Below, piece after piece: positions 34,798 through 43,691 of a stretch of DNA of 64,000 nucleotides (position 1 is the first letter of the stretch; every line of letters starts with the position of its first letter). The DNA is taken from the NCBI GenBank assembly GCA_023451735.1, contig JAEXYH010000083.1, forward strand, positions 145,995 through 209,994. The letters are read 5' to 3'. The DNA comes from Pseudomonadota bacterium. GTDB lineage: Bacteria > Pseudomonadota > Alphaproteobacteria > Rhizobiales > Rhizobiaceae. The notes beneath the pieces are model-generated. The model was given only the letters and a program-made list of their open reading frames with translations, was not told where the DNA came from and ran no database searches. The translations under genes and the position numbers were made by a program.

Positions 34798-35832
34798 CTA
34801 GGCCGCCGTCCGCACTGTTCGTACAAAACGGGCGATCTCGTCGCTCAAATCCTCATCTTCCGGTGTTCCCCCACCAAAACCGCCATGCGGCATCGCCTCG
34901 AACACATGTAGTTCGGCTGGCACGCCGACGCGGCGGAGCGCACGGTGCATGCGCACCGTGTTGGAAAGGAACAGGTCGCGTGTTCCCGACTGGAGGAACG
35001 CGGCCGGGAAGCCGCGCAGATCACCGAACAAGGGCGACACGCCAGGATCGTCGAGCGCGACGCCATTCGCGTACAGCAAGTTGTTAGACATCAACGAGCC
35101 GGGCAGCACAACGTCGACCAACCTGTTGACTGCAAAGCTGTCGCCGCTTTCGGTAAGATCGATCTGCGGCGACAGGAGAACGAGCCCGCCTGGCATCGGA
35201 AGGCCCTCGTTGCGTGCGCGCTGTAGCATCGCGACGGCGAGGTTGCCGCCGGCCGACCGGCCGTTGACAACGATGTGCGCCGGCGCATGCCGGTCCAGCA
35301 CGTAGCGATAGATTGCAATGCAATCGTCAAGCGCGGCAGGATAAGGATGTTCGGGAGATGTCCGGTAGTCGATGCCGTAACTGAGCACGCCGTGCTGGTC
35401 GGCCTGCATCTGTGCACCGACGATGCACGCTGTTCCACCGCCAAAAACCAGCGCGCCGCCGTGCAGATCGATCACGGCGCGCTGCGCCATGAATGGTTCG
35501 GCGGGCGTGGCGACATGGACGGTGGCGGTGCCGGTCTGGATTGTCGCGACGGTGGCGCGAACCCTGCCGGCAAGCGTCGTCACAGCGGCGGAATATTGCG
35601 CATCCGCCGCCGCCTTCATGCGCGTCCAGGCCTCTAAGTCGTTTGGTTCGGGCATGACGTAGGCAGCATTTCGGACGCTGCCGTCGTCCTCCACAAGCCG
35701 GTCGAGTGCGGCACGAGCCTCGGCGCTGATCGAGGCGGGGAGCGGGACAACGCGAGCTGGCACTGCGACGCCACGGGCTGTGGCCTGTTCTTGATTGGCT
35801 TGGTCTGCAGTGCGAGACACGTCGCCGCTCAT
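34798..35832 (-). CDS. Alpha/beta hydrolase of the hormone-sensitive-lipase family
   Basis: A 344 aa carboxylesterase-like enzyme. The HSL-family oxyanion motif is DLHGGALVFGGGTA, the nucleophile elbow is NGRSAGGNLA, and the acid-His part includes LQSGTRDLF and EAMPHGGFGG. An N-terminal stretch of about 90 residues precedes the core. Its start overlaps the end of the hydrolase gene at 35829 by four bases (ATGA), so they are translated together. Two different hydrolases in one operon with an SRPBCC protein suggest a small ester-degrading or detoxifying pathway. Confidence 0.88.
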   Translation of the reverse strand: MSGDVSRTADQANQEQATARGVAVPARVVPLPASISAEARAALDRLVEDDGSVRNAAYVMPEPNDLEAWTRMKAAADAQYSAAVTTLAGRVRATVATIQTGTATVHVATPAEPFMAQRAVIDLHGGALVFGGGTACIVGAQMQADQHGVLSYGIDYRTSPEHPYPAALDDCIAIYRYVLDRHAPAHIVVNGRSAGGNLAVAMLQRARNEGLPMPGGLVLLSPQIDLTESGDSFAVNRLVDVVLPGSLMSNNLLYANGVALDDPGVSPLFGDLRGFPAAFLQSGTRDLFLSNTVRMHRALRRVGVPAELHVFEAMPHGGFGGGTPEDEDLSDEIARFVRTVRTAA

Positions 35833-36818
35833 GTCATCGGCCCAGAACTGGCCGCCGATTTTGGCGAAGCTTCGCGAGCGCGCAGATGCGTATCATACAA
35901 TTCCGTCAGATGTCTGACCGCCTGATCGACAAAGGCGGGCACATCATACATGTCGTAGTGATCCGCGCCATCGATCACGACAAAGTCACGGCGATTGCGC
36001 GCTCGCTCCCATAGCGACTTGCCAGCCTCGTACGAAAAGGTCGTGCCCAGCTTGCCGCCGACAATTACTTGCAGCGGCTGTACCAGCAATTCGCTGACAA
36101 GATGGAAGGCGTCGAACCCCAGCAACAGAGCATCCCCCACAAAAAGTCGCTGATTGGTGCGGTTTCCATGGTGCCCGCGCGGCGTGGCATAGTAGTTGAT
36201 TGCGTTAAGGAGGCTTGGGTCCGTAACCCCGGCGTCCTCGGATTCCTTCGCAGTCGGCAACCATTCGATACGCCGCTTCTCAGCACCGCGCGCTTCAAGC
36301 GTTCGCTGTTTTCCGATCGCAACCAGCGTCTCCTCGACCGCTCTGGCCTGCGGCGCCATTCGTCGGAACGCTGCGCCAATGTCGTTGGCCACAACTGTAC
36401 CAACCGCTTTGAAACGACGCTCGATCAACGCCGCGGCGACCGCATAGCCGCCGCCAGCGCAAATTCCGAGCAGGCCGATTGCTTCGTCATCGACGTAAGA
36501 CAACGTCACGAGAAAATCGATGGCACTGCGAATATCCTCAATCCGCGCGGCGGGGCTTTCGAGGTCACGCGGCAGACCCGCGCTTTCCCCTTGAAAGGAG
36601 GGATCGAAAACGAGGGTCAGATACCCCGCCGCCGCCAGCTTCTCGGCGTAAGTCCCGCCTGCCTGTTCCTTTACACTGCTGCCGGGACCGACGACGACAA
36701 TGGCCGGATAGCGCTCTTTCTCATCGAAACCTGCAGGATATCGGAGATGACCTACGATTTTTCTTCCGTCGCTCTGAAATGTCACGGTATTCCGATTAAT
36801 CGCCAACATCGCCTCCAT
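35829..36818 (-). CDS. Alpha/beta hydrolase with Cys nucleophile, dienelactone-hydrolase-like
   Basis: A 329 aa hydrolase. The elbow reads IGLLGICAGGGYAVAAAL, with Cys rather than Ser in the nucleophile position, as in dienelactone hydrolases. The oxyanion region is IVVVGPGSSVKEQAGG, and the His is in VIDGADHYDMYDVPAF. Proteins of this shape are often annotated as alpha/beta hydrolases of the YcjY or DLH groups. It is the middle gene of a minus-strand set: SRPBCC, this gene, then the HSL-type hydrolase. Confidence 0.85.
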   Translation of the reverse strand: MEAMLAINRNTVTFQSDGRKIVGHLRYPAGFDEKERYPAIVVVGPGSSVKEQAGGTYAEKLAAAGYLTLVFDPSFQGESAGLPRDLESPAARIEDIRSAIDFLVTLSYVDDEAIGLLGICAGGGYAVAAALIERRFKAVGTVVANDIGAAFRRMAPQARAVEETLVAIGKQRTLEARGAEKRRIEWLPTAKESEDAGVTDPSLLNAINYYATPRGHHGNRTNQRLFVGDALLLGFDAFHLVSELLVQPLQVIVGGKLGTTFSYEAGKSLWERARNRRDFVVIDGADHYDMYDVPAFVDQAVRHLTELYDTHLRAREASPKSAASSGPMT

Positions 36819-36874
36819 TTCTCAGTATCAGTATGCATCGCATCTGGGGTTGCGAAAAAGGCGCCTCGAAGGGG

Positions 36875-37384
36875 CTAGCCCAATTTCCGGATTTCCAAAT
36901 CGGATTTGAGGATTGTGACGGCCGTCTCAAGCCGATCTCGATAGACCGGTACGAGCTCGTCAACCAAGATCGGTAGCACATCGTCATTCTTTGGGATGAG
37001 GATATAGTTCCACTCGAGGCTCGTCGTACCGTTCCCATGATCGACGAAGTTCCAGTTCCCGTCGATCCGCTGTATCAATCCAGCCAAGCCCTCGTTGCTG
37101 AAATCTTCGCACTTGTAGCTGAACGACTTGTCCTGCTCCACGGTAAGCAGTGTTTCATGCATTGTGGTGTCATCATCGAAGGTGCAAATCCTCTGTTGAC
37201 CCGGCGTTCCCCAATCGGATGTGATCGTTGTGGCAACGACGCCTGGCGCCTCGCCCTGTCGTGGGAATATATGCGGGATGCTGACGGGGACAATATAGTT
37301 GAACACCTCGGTGATCGGACGGTTGATCGTACGGGTTACCTTGGCGACAGTGGCGTTTGCTGGAAAGGCTTTAGGAAAGGTCAT
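36875..37384 (-). CDS. SRPBCC-family protein
   Basis: A 169 aa START/SRPBCC-like ligand-binding protein. It contains VTRTINRPITEVFNYIVPVS at the N-terminus and the helix-grip-fold end YRDRLETAVTILKSDLEIR. Such proteins bind hydrophobic ligands, and some act as cyclases or in polyketide metabolism. The ATG at 37384 has GGAGA eight bases upstream and is preferred to the longer open frame up to 37441. It is the first gene of the hydrolase operon, downstream of an AraC-type regulator on the same strand. Confidence 0.75.
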   Translation of the reverse strand: MTFPKAFPANATVAKVTRTINRPITEVFNYIVPVSIPHIFPRQGEAPGVVATTITSDWGTPGQQRICTFDDDTTMHETLLTVEQDKSFSYKCEDFSNEGLAGLIQRIDGNWNFVDHGNGTTSLEWNYILIPKNDDVLPILVDELVPVYRDRLETAVTILKSDLEIRKLG

Positions 37385-37487
37385 CACATATCTCCTGAAT
37401 CTATCGGGCAAGGACGACTGTGAGGGAGATCTACCCACCATGCGCTCGCGTGAGCGCGATTGTCGCTCGTGATATTGCGCGGAATGG

Positions 37488-38231
37488 TCAGCGTATCCGA
37501 TATTCAGATGGAGAGATCCCTATCGCCCGTCTGAAAGCAATGGCGAAATGCGAAGGATTTGAGTAGCCGCAATCAAAGGCGACGCTAGTGACGCCGTGAT
37601 CTGCCTGCCTAAGTAGAGTACAGGCCAATTCCATTCGTAGTGTCGTCAACCTCTGAAATGGCGTTTCCCCCCAAAGGCTCTTGCAACGCCGCAGTAGCTG
37701 AAAGGGGCTGCAACCCGCAACCTCCGCCATGTCAGCAAGGGTGATGTTCCGGGCCAAATTGGCGCGCATATATTCCTCAACGCGATGCAGGCGGATGGCG
37801 TCGTTGGTTTTGGGTTCTGAGCCAGGTGGCGACCGTGTCAGGAGGTGACGCGCCAACAGATGGCCTGCGCTCTCGGCATACAGGTCTGACACGCCTGCGC
37901 ATGCGGCCTCTACCAGTGAGCGCATTATTTGCGAAACCAGAGGATCCGGAGAGGATATGATCGCTGCTTGTGACGGTAATCGTTCGTCACGCAATTCTTC
38001 GATGGCTGTTTCCATCGTTGTGATGGGGAGATGCAACTGCAGCGTCTCATGTTCGACATCACCATTCCAGCGCAGTTCGCAGGAGTCGCCCGGCTCGACA
38101 GTCGATATATGGCCAACAACATGCCCAGCGGATTTCCAGCGGCCGCCGATACGGCGTTCGAAAAGGGTCGCGCCTCCGGTCACCAGAGCCAGAAGATGGT
38201 CGATAAAAGGGAGCGTTTCAGCATCGCTCAT
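37488..38231 (-). CDS. AraC-family transcriptional regulator
   Basis: A 247 aa regulator. The C-terminal double helix-turn-helix is clear: ITLADMAEVAGCSPFQLLRR and TSVAFDCGYSNPSHFAIAFR, followed by IGISPSEYR. The N-terminal ~140 residues resemble a cupin-like sensor (RWKSAGHVVGHISTVEPGDS). It precedes the SRPBCC and hydrolase genes by about 100 bp on the same strand and probably controls them. The frame is open to 38342, but the ATG at 38231 gives a normal length. Confidence 0.87.
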   Translation of the reverse strand: MSDAETLPFIDHLLALVTGGATLFERRIGGRWKSAGHVVGHISTVEPGDSCELRWNGDVEHETLQLHLPITTMETAIEELRDERLPSQAAIISSPDPLVSQIMRSLVEAACAGVSDLYAESAGHLLARHLLTRSPPGSEPKTNDAIRLHRVEEYMRANLARNITLADMAEVAGCSPFQLLRRCKSLWGETPFQRLTTLRMELACTLLRQADHGVTSVAFDCGYSNPSHFAIAFRRAIGISPSEYRIR

Positions 38232-38578
38232 ATGAGCATCGTGGCGGTATCGGCGCAAATGTAGGGATGTCCATGCGCAATCCGCAGTCGTCCACCACGC
38301 ATTGTCAGAGAAGTAACGACCGCAAGAAGATGACAAGATCATCGTGTTGTCTTACCCTATCTGGTCTCTGCCATGGTCATCTGGCTCTAATTTGAAAATC
38401 GATTCTGCGCATTCGAGCAGTGCGAGATCATACCTAATTACCAGTAGGGTGCACCATTTACAATTTTACGGAAAATTTAGGTTAATTGGTAGTTTCCATA
38501 CTAGGTCGTTCCATCGCAACCGCAGATGGGTAAGTTAACTGGCATCAGCTTTGCCATCAAACTTCCGGAACGCTGCCT
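38232..38578. other. AT-rich gap before the broken acyltransferase gene
   Basis: This 347 bp stretch separates the AraC gene from the divergent acyltransferase pseudogene. It is clearly richer in A and T than its surroundings, as expected for promoters of both, but no specific site is convincing and no gene is visible. Confidence 0.4.
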
Positions 38579-39792
38579 ATGACCATGCTTGCCAACACGA
38601 ACAACGCGCATGCGGGCAATTTTTCCGCGCTATCGCATACGAGCGTCGTGGCAACGGGCACTCGAATGGTAGGTCCCGACATCCTGCGCTCACTGGCGAT
38701 CTTTTTGGTGATGCTCGTCCATCTTCCGTTAAATGCGACCCCAAGCCTCTTGGTGACCGTGCGCGAATATGGCTGGCTCGGTGTCGATATCTTCTTTGTG
38801 CTCAGTGGCTATCTGATCGGCACGCAGCTCTTCAAGGAAGTGACGCGCACGGGAGCCGTCGATTTCAAGTCGTTTTATCTGCGACGTGCCTTCCGCATCT
38901 TCCCGCCTTTCTTCGTGGTCCTTGGCCTCTACGCCCTAGTCCCTGTGCTTCGCGACAATCCGGCGATGCAGCCTCTGTGGAAATTTGCGACTTTCACCAT
39001 CAATCTCGGGTTCGATCCGAGGGAGGGCAATGCATTTCTTAGGCGTGGACGCTCGCCGTCGAAGAGCAGTTCTATCTTGTCTTGCCTGTGCTGGTTCTCT
39101 TCTTGTACAGGCGCATTGGCACAGGATGGGTGCTTGCCCTCGCAGGGCTGCTGATGCTCGCCGGTATCGCGCTGCGCTACGCGATCTGGGATACCCAGGT
39201 CGGCACCCTCGTCGCAGAAGGCCAGTTCCGCCCCGCCTTTGCGACATACCTCCGAGATGTTTACTACCCAACATATACCCGTCTCGACGGCCTGCTGTTC
39301 GGCGTGGTGCTGGCAGCCACCCGCTTTTTCAAACCCTAGCTTTGCAGGCAATATCTGTCGCCGAAGGTCACGATACCCTCAGCTCTGATCTTTGTAATCG
39401 CGGCGTTCATCTGCTTCGTTGATCGGGGACCACTCGCAGGACAAAGCATTTTTCCGGTGTTCCAGGCGCAGCTTGGCGCAGTCGCGGGCTTTCCGCTGAT
39501 CTCGATCGGCATCGCACTACTGCTCTGCGCCGTGCTCGATCTTGAGCGCATTCTCAGCCGCTGGCCCGTGCCGGGTGCAGCTCTCATAACCACGCTGTCT
39601 TACAGCCTCTACCTCACGCACAAATCCGTGTTTCATGCCCTGCGCCTGGTCGCCGGAGAAGAAAACCTGCAAGGCAGCTTCGGATTTGTTGTCTATCTGA
39701 TCGCAAGCTTTGCTGTCGCTGCCGCACTTTGGTTCTGCGTCGAGAAGACGTTTCTAACACTGCGTGACCGACTCTTGATGCGCCCCGAATAA
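38579..39792 (+). pseudogene. Acyltransferase 3 family membrane protein, broken by a frameshift and a stop
   Basis: The first reading, with PDILRSLAIFLVMLVHLP and YGWLGVDIFFVLSGYLIGTQ, is a typical O-acyltransferase start. Near 39040 the frame is lost, apparently by a one-base deletion; WTLAVEEQFYLVLPVLVLFL continues one frame over. An in-frame TAG at 39337-39339 then interrupts the gene, after which the same frame continues (VIAAFICFVDRG, LSYSLYLTHKSVFHAL) to the true C-terminus. Restored, it would be about 404 aa with around ten membrane helices. Two independent lesions make a functional product unlikely. Confidence 0.8.
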
Positions 39793-39825
39793 TAAGACGC
39801 TCCACTATATCACAGTTGCTCCCTC

Positions 39826-40370
39826 TTAATTGGGTCGTTCAGGCACCTTGGCGCTGGCTTTAAGGCGTTTCATCGATGATCTGGCCTTATGACCGAGAAG
39901 TTGGTCCCTCCAGCTGTACGATGTCGGCCTCGAGACGCCCAGCCGGTCAGCTACCTGTTGAGCGGTTTCATCTCCACTGCATAGTCCGATACCCCCCGCT
40001 TGCCGGACCTCCTCGCAATATCCAGGATGCCACGATCGACCAACCATCGATGTCCGCGCCTCCGGAAACGCCTCACGAACCCATGCGGTTAGAGTTCTCG
40101 ACCGGGATAGCCGAGCGCCCTCATCGTCGCAGAGATGCAACGATTGTGGGTGCGAAAGTGCTCAAGTGCCGCCTGCCTCTGAGCCTCCGAATATTTTGGC
40201 GCTCGCGCTACCGGCTGACTACGCAGGTCGAGATGCTGGACGTACTCGCGGTACCAGCCCCTCAGCGCATTCTTGGTGGAATATCCCAGCTGGCGAATGG
40301 TTGCGTTAGGCCGCTTGCCAAGCCGGACATAGAGCTCAACCGCTCGAAGTCTGTCTGCGTAGGAATACAT
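39826..40370 (-). mobile_element. IS3-family transposase OrfA remnant, frameshifted and truncated
   Basis: The minus-strand reading starts MYSYADRLRAVELYVRLGKR behind a strong GGAGGT site and continues ATIRQLGYSTKNALRGWYRE, the helix-turn-helix of IS3-group OrfA proteins. The frame breaks near 40095; AWVREAFPEARTSMVGRS and QVADRLGVSRPTSYSWRDQL continue in another frame to about 39840. The leucine-zipper C-terminus and all of OrfB, with its DDE domain, are missing. No terminal inverted repeats could be identified. It lies beside other broken genes and is an inactive relic. Confidence 0.8.
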
Positions 40371-40589
40371 GAACTACCTCCTTGGTGGTCCAAGTTTTCG
40401 TCCGCACCCCCATCGGCTCAGTTCCGCGTGAAAAAAACAACATGCAGTCCTCAAAAGTGGTGACCTCAGCGAAGATATGCAGGTCCTGACAAAGCCATTT
40501 CAAATGGACACGATCGCAGAAAAGGTTCGTCCGATGCTCGCCTAAAAAGGACGCTAGTGACTTTTTAATCGGCAAGTACTTCCTCAGTC

Positions 40590-40841
40590 CTACTTGTACG
40601 GGGCGCGTATACGATAAGGACCTGATCGTTCGGTCATCAAAGAGGACTTCCATGTCAGAACGATCTCTCCTCGCTCCACAAGGGCATCAACGGCGTCGTG
40701 AACAAAAGGCATGAATTTACGCCAGTCGAGCGGAGTGTTGTTATCCTTTGCGAGGCTGCGTGCGACTTCGCTCGGACAGGTCGTGCCCGTCGGTCGACTT
40801 GCGACAAAGCCCAGAATCGCTGACACTGCTTGCTCTCTCAT
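40590..40841 (-). CDS. DUF3253-family small protein
   Basis: An 83 aa protein with the DUF3253 pattern: a helical N-terminal part (QAVSAILGFVASRPTGTTCP), SEVARSL, WRKFMPFVHDAVDALVERGE and a C-terminal GPYRIR. The fold is probably a small winged helix, but no function is established. It lies 118 bp from the DUF1543 gene on the same strand at the start of the stress-gene region. Confidence 0.75.
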   Translation of the reverse strand: MREQAVSAILGFVASRPTGTTCPSEVARSLAKDNNTPLDWRKFMPFVHDAVDALVERGEIVLTWKSSLMTERSGPYRIRAPYK

Positions 40842-40959
40842 GGTTCTGCTCTACTCTGGGGTGCGGCCAACGGTTATCCGGCATGTCGTATAAGTGTGGG
40901 TCACGCTGCCCGCGGCGACTAACGGGTCCGGCAATGATCCTGCGGCGGAAATCGACAGG

Positions 40960-41466
40960 CTAGGCAAGCCTGAGATATTTGCAGACGAATTCGAACGGCC
41001 GTTCCTCAAGAGCTTTTGTCAACCGGATCGAGTATCCATAGTGCTTTGCTTGTGCGCTGACGTCGATCGCCTTTTCCACCTCGAAGACGTTGTCCTTATG
41101 GGGCAACGTCCAATGCCGGACTTGCGACAATGCCTTCTTGGTGGCGGCTCGCGCGTCGGAAGCGATGAGAAGGACGTTCTTGTGAATCTCGCCGAACTCG
41201 TTGGCGTCATATCCTCCGAGATTGAGGAAGAATAACTTTTCCTCGGTCTCTGAGGGTGAGGCTGTCACCAGATCAATGTCAAATCCATCCGCCTGGGTGA
41301 TCTCGCCCCAGCAATCGAGGTGAAGACTTTTCGGATCGCCCCACCATTGCTTCCGCAGGTCGTCATAGCAGGCTTCCGCGTTCTCTCCGATCGAAAACCG
41401 GATGTCATGCAACTCGATGTTCGATCCACCGCAATCGCCGCCAATGTAGAACATGAAAAGTTTCAT
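40960..41466 (-). CDS. DUF1543-family protein
   Basis: A 168 aa protein beginning MKLFMFYIGGDCGGSNIELH, the DUF1543 hallmark, and continuing HDIRFSIG and LHLDCWGEITQADGFDIDLV. A second half with YSIRLTKA resembles the repeat of the same unit. The function of this family is unknown. The ATG at 41466 fits the family start better than the open frame up to 41493. It is divergent from the large FAD/NAD(P) gene, and the region between them carries an EcfG-type promoter pointing the other way. Confidence 0.78.
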   Translation of the reverse strand: MKLFMFYIGGDCGGSNIELHDIRFSIGENAEACYDDLRKQWWGDPKSLHLDCWGEITQADGFDIDLVTASPSETEEKLFFLNLGGYDANEFGEIHKNVLLIASDARAATKKALSQVRHWTLPHKDNVFEVEKAIDVSAQAKHYGYSIRLTKALEERPFEFVCKYLRLA

Positions 41467-41544
41467 ACGCTTGCCTTCTATTCCTGCGTCCAAGGCGTAA
41501 ATGGCTTTTTAGCGCCTGTCGTCAATGAAAGACCAGCCAAGGCT

Positions 41545-41569
41545 GGAACAGGCGATCGATGTAATCGTT
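41545..41569 (+). promoter_or_regulatory. EcfG (general stress response) type promoter
   Basis: GGAAC (41545-41549), 16 bases, then CGTT (41566-41569) match exactly the consensus read by alphaproteobacterial EcfG sigma factors. The gene for the FAD/NAD(P) protein starts about 40 bp downstream at 41610. This places that gene in the PhyR-EcfG stress regulon, as a sequence-based prediction. Confidence 0.65.
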
Positions 41570-41609
41570 TGATCGCTGCGCAGTGCGTCCCGCGCTGCTG
41601 GAGTCCCAA

Positions 41610-43304
41610 ATGCGTAAACGCGTCGCCATCGTTGGGTCCGGCCCGACGGCTCTGTATGCACTGCAAGATCTTACAAAGTCTAAGTCACCATTGGCAATCG
41701 TCATCCTGGAAGCGTCGGACGTCGCCGGCAAGGGGACGCCCTACCAGCGCGGGATCAACGATCCTGCGATGCTGTCGAACATTCCAGGCATCGAAATCCC
41801 GGATCTTCCCGACACCCTTGTTGGCTGGCTTGCCGAACAATCCGAGGAATACCTGTCGCAATTCGAGATCGAACGCATCGACATATCTGATCGTGCTTTC
41901 TACCCACGCGTCGTCATTGGCGACTATTTCCGGGCGCAGTTCGAGACGATCGTCGCATTGGGTGAGCAGGCGAAACATGCGATCTTCATCCTCGAGGGTT
42001 GTGAGGCCGCAGACATCGTGCCAAGTGGCAATCATTTCGTTGTAAAGTGCGGAGACGAAGCGAGCCTTGAGCTCTTCGATTATGTGATCGTAGCGACGGG
42101 GCACAGTTTCCCGTCCGCGCCCGAAACGTCGCCTGGTTACTTTGCCGCGCCGTGGCCCGCCACCGCGCTGCAGTCGATCCCGAGTGGTAAGATCGGTGTG
42201 CTCGGAACTTCGCTCAGTGCGATCGACGCGGTAATGACGGTTGCAACCATGTTTGGCCGCTTCGATCGAAACGCGGATGGTTGTCTCGACTACCAGGTTC
42301 AGGATGGTCACGAAGGGTTTGAGATGTCGATGATGTCGCGCAAAGGGCTACTTCCCGAAGCCGACTTCTTCTTTCCCATCCCGTACGAAGACCCACTGAT
42401 CTGCACGGCGCAAGCGGTGGCTGCCCGTATGGCGCTTGGCAGTAGCGGTCTGCTCGACGATGTGTTCGACCTTTTCCGTCAGGAACTGTTGGTCGCTGAT
42501 CCGGAATATGCTCAGTTCATCGGGCTTGATGAGCTGACGGTCGACACGTTTGCAGCAGCCTATTACGGCGTCAGAGACAAATGTGATCCGTTTGAATGGG
42601 CGGCATCGAACCTCGACGAAGCCAAACGAAACTATGCAGCCAAGCGCACGGTGGCATGGCGGTATGCGATCCTGATCACCCACGAGATCATTGAGACTGC
42701 TGTCAGCTATTTTACGGCCGAAGACCTTGACCGATTCAACCGATCGTTCAAGAGCATTTTTGCCGATGATTATGCCACCGTACCCCATCTATCGATCGAG
42801 CGCCTGATTGCGCTCCGTAAGGCCAATAGGCTTAATATTATAAAGCTCGGCGACCGATCGGAGATTTCATCGGACAATGTCGAACGCGGTGCTATCGTCA
42901 CGTTCGAGGACGGCACGCTGCAGTTCGATACCTTTATCGACGCCACGGGACAGAAAACCCTATCGGCGGATGATTTGCCATTCCCGTCACTTCACGACGC
43001 TGGACTGATATCGCAAGCGCGAACCGTTACTCCGCGTGGAAACCTAAGGCGTACCGGTGGTATCGATGTCGACGAACAATGTCGGCCGCTTATTGCCGGG
43101 ATCAAGCCGGTGCGGCGTCTGCATATCCCCGCCGTGTCTTATCTTCTCCACAAGCGGCCCTTTGTCCAAGGCATCACCAGTGCCGCCGAGCTTGGACAGA
43201 TCGTCGCTCGATCTGTAATCGCTGACCTGATGCGGCCAGCTCGCAGCCGTCGTGCCGCGACAGCTACCAAATCACCGAAGGCCGGCGCTATCGAACTCGT
43301 GTGA
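41610..43304 (+). CDS. FAD/NAD(P)-binding protein of unknown reaction
   Basis: A 564 aa protein with an N-terminal dinucleotide-binding fold (RVAIVGSGPTALYALQDL) and a second nucleotide site (DYVIVATGHSFP, KIGVLGTSLSAIDAVMTV), as in the NAD_binding_9 group. A C-terminal IDATGQKTL strand is also typical of FAD enzymes. The reaction is unknown. It is preceded by a consensus EcfG-type promoter. The start is placed at ATG 41610; GTG 41583 is also in frame but overlaps the promoter. It stands alone on the plus strand. Confidence 0.8.
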   Translation: MRKRVAIVGSGPTALYALQDLTKSKSPLAIVILEASDVAGKGTPYQRGINDPAMLSNIPGIEIPDLPDTLVGWLAEQSEEYLSQFEIERIDISDRAFYPRVVIGDYFRAQFETIVALGEQAKHAIFILEGCEAADIVPSGNHFVVKCGDEASLELFDYVIVATGHSFPSAPETSPGYFAAPWPATALQSIPSGKIGVLGTSLSAIDAVMTVATMFGRFDRNADGCLDYQVQDGHEGFEMSMMSRKGLLPEADFFFPIPYEDPLICTAQAVAARMALGSSGLLDDVFDLFRQELLVADPEYAQFIGLDELTVDTFAAAYYGVRDKCDPFEWAASNLDEAKRNYAAKRTVAWRYAILITHEIIETAVSYFTAEDLDRFNRSFKSIFADDYATVPHLSIERLIALRKANRLNIIKLGDRSEISSDNVERGAIVTFEDGTLQFDTFIDATGQKTLSADDLPFPSLHDAGLISQARTVTPRGNLRRTGGIDVDEQCRPLIAGIKPVRRLHIPAVSYLLHKRPFVQGITSAAELGQIVARSVIADLMRPARSRRAATATKSPKAGAIELV

Positions 43305-43460
43305 ACGCCATGCGTGACGGTTCAGCGCGGCTTCGAACCGGGCTACAGTCATAAAAGGGGCTAACCCGAGCTGTCGAGCCAAATCCGATACTAACAGCAG
43401 CCTTTCACAGGTCGGGTAAGGTAATTGACCAATGCTGGAGCGAGAATCCGAGCACGCGGT

Positions 43461-43670
43461 CTAACCGCCAATGTATGACCTATCCGTCTTGACAGCGTTT
43501 TCGATTGCCTCAGGATCACCGACGAACGTAGCGTCCTTGAATCTAATCGCTTTGAAAGGGACCCAAGACTTGCCATTAGGATGTCCTGGGCGAGGGGAAT
43601 TCTGTTCGGGAACGATCAGGTAAGGCGGATGCGATCCGGCGTGGTCAGTCGAAAACAGGTATGCGTCCAT
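43461..43670 (-). CDS. Small hypothetical protein
   Basis: A 69 aa frame (MDAYLFSTDHAGSHPPYLIV to SYIGG) with AGGT ten bases before the start. It follows the molybdoenzyme gene by only 21 bp on the same strand, so it could be the last gene of that operon. No known domain is recognisable; there is no signal peptide or membrane segment. The composition, with aromatic and charged residues spread along the chain, looks like a real protein, but support is limited. Confidence 0.5.
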   Translation of the reverse strand: MDAYLFSTDHAGSHPPYLIVPEQNSPRPGHPNGKSWVPFKAIRFKDATFVGDPEAIENAVKTDRSYIGG

Positions 43671-43691
43671 GATGTGACCTCGTGATACTGA

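Noticed and set aside
40336..40653. A 105-codon minus-strand frame between DUF3253 and the IS remnant
   Set aside because: It crosses the end of the IS remnant and matches no family; its last part is only the leader of OrfA in another frame.
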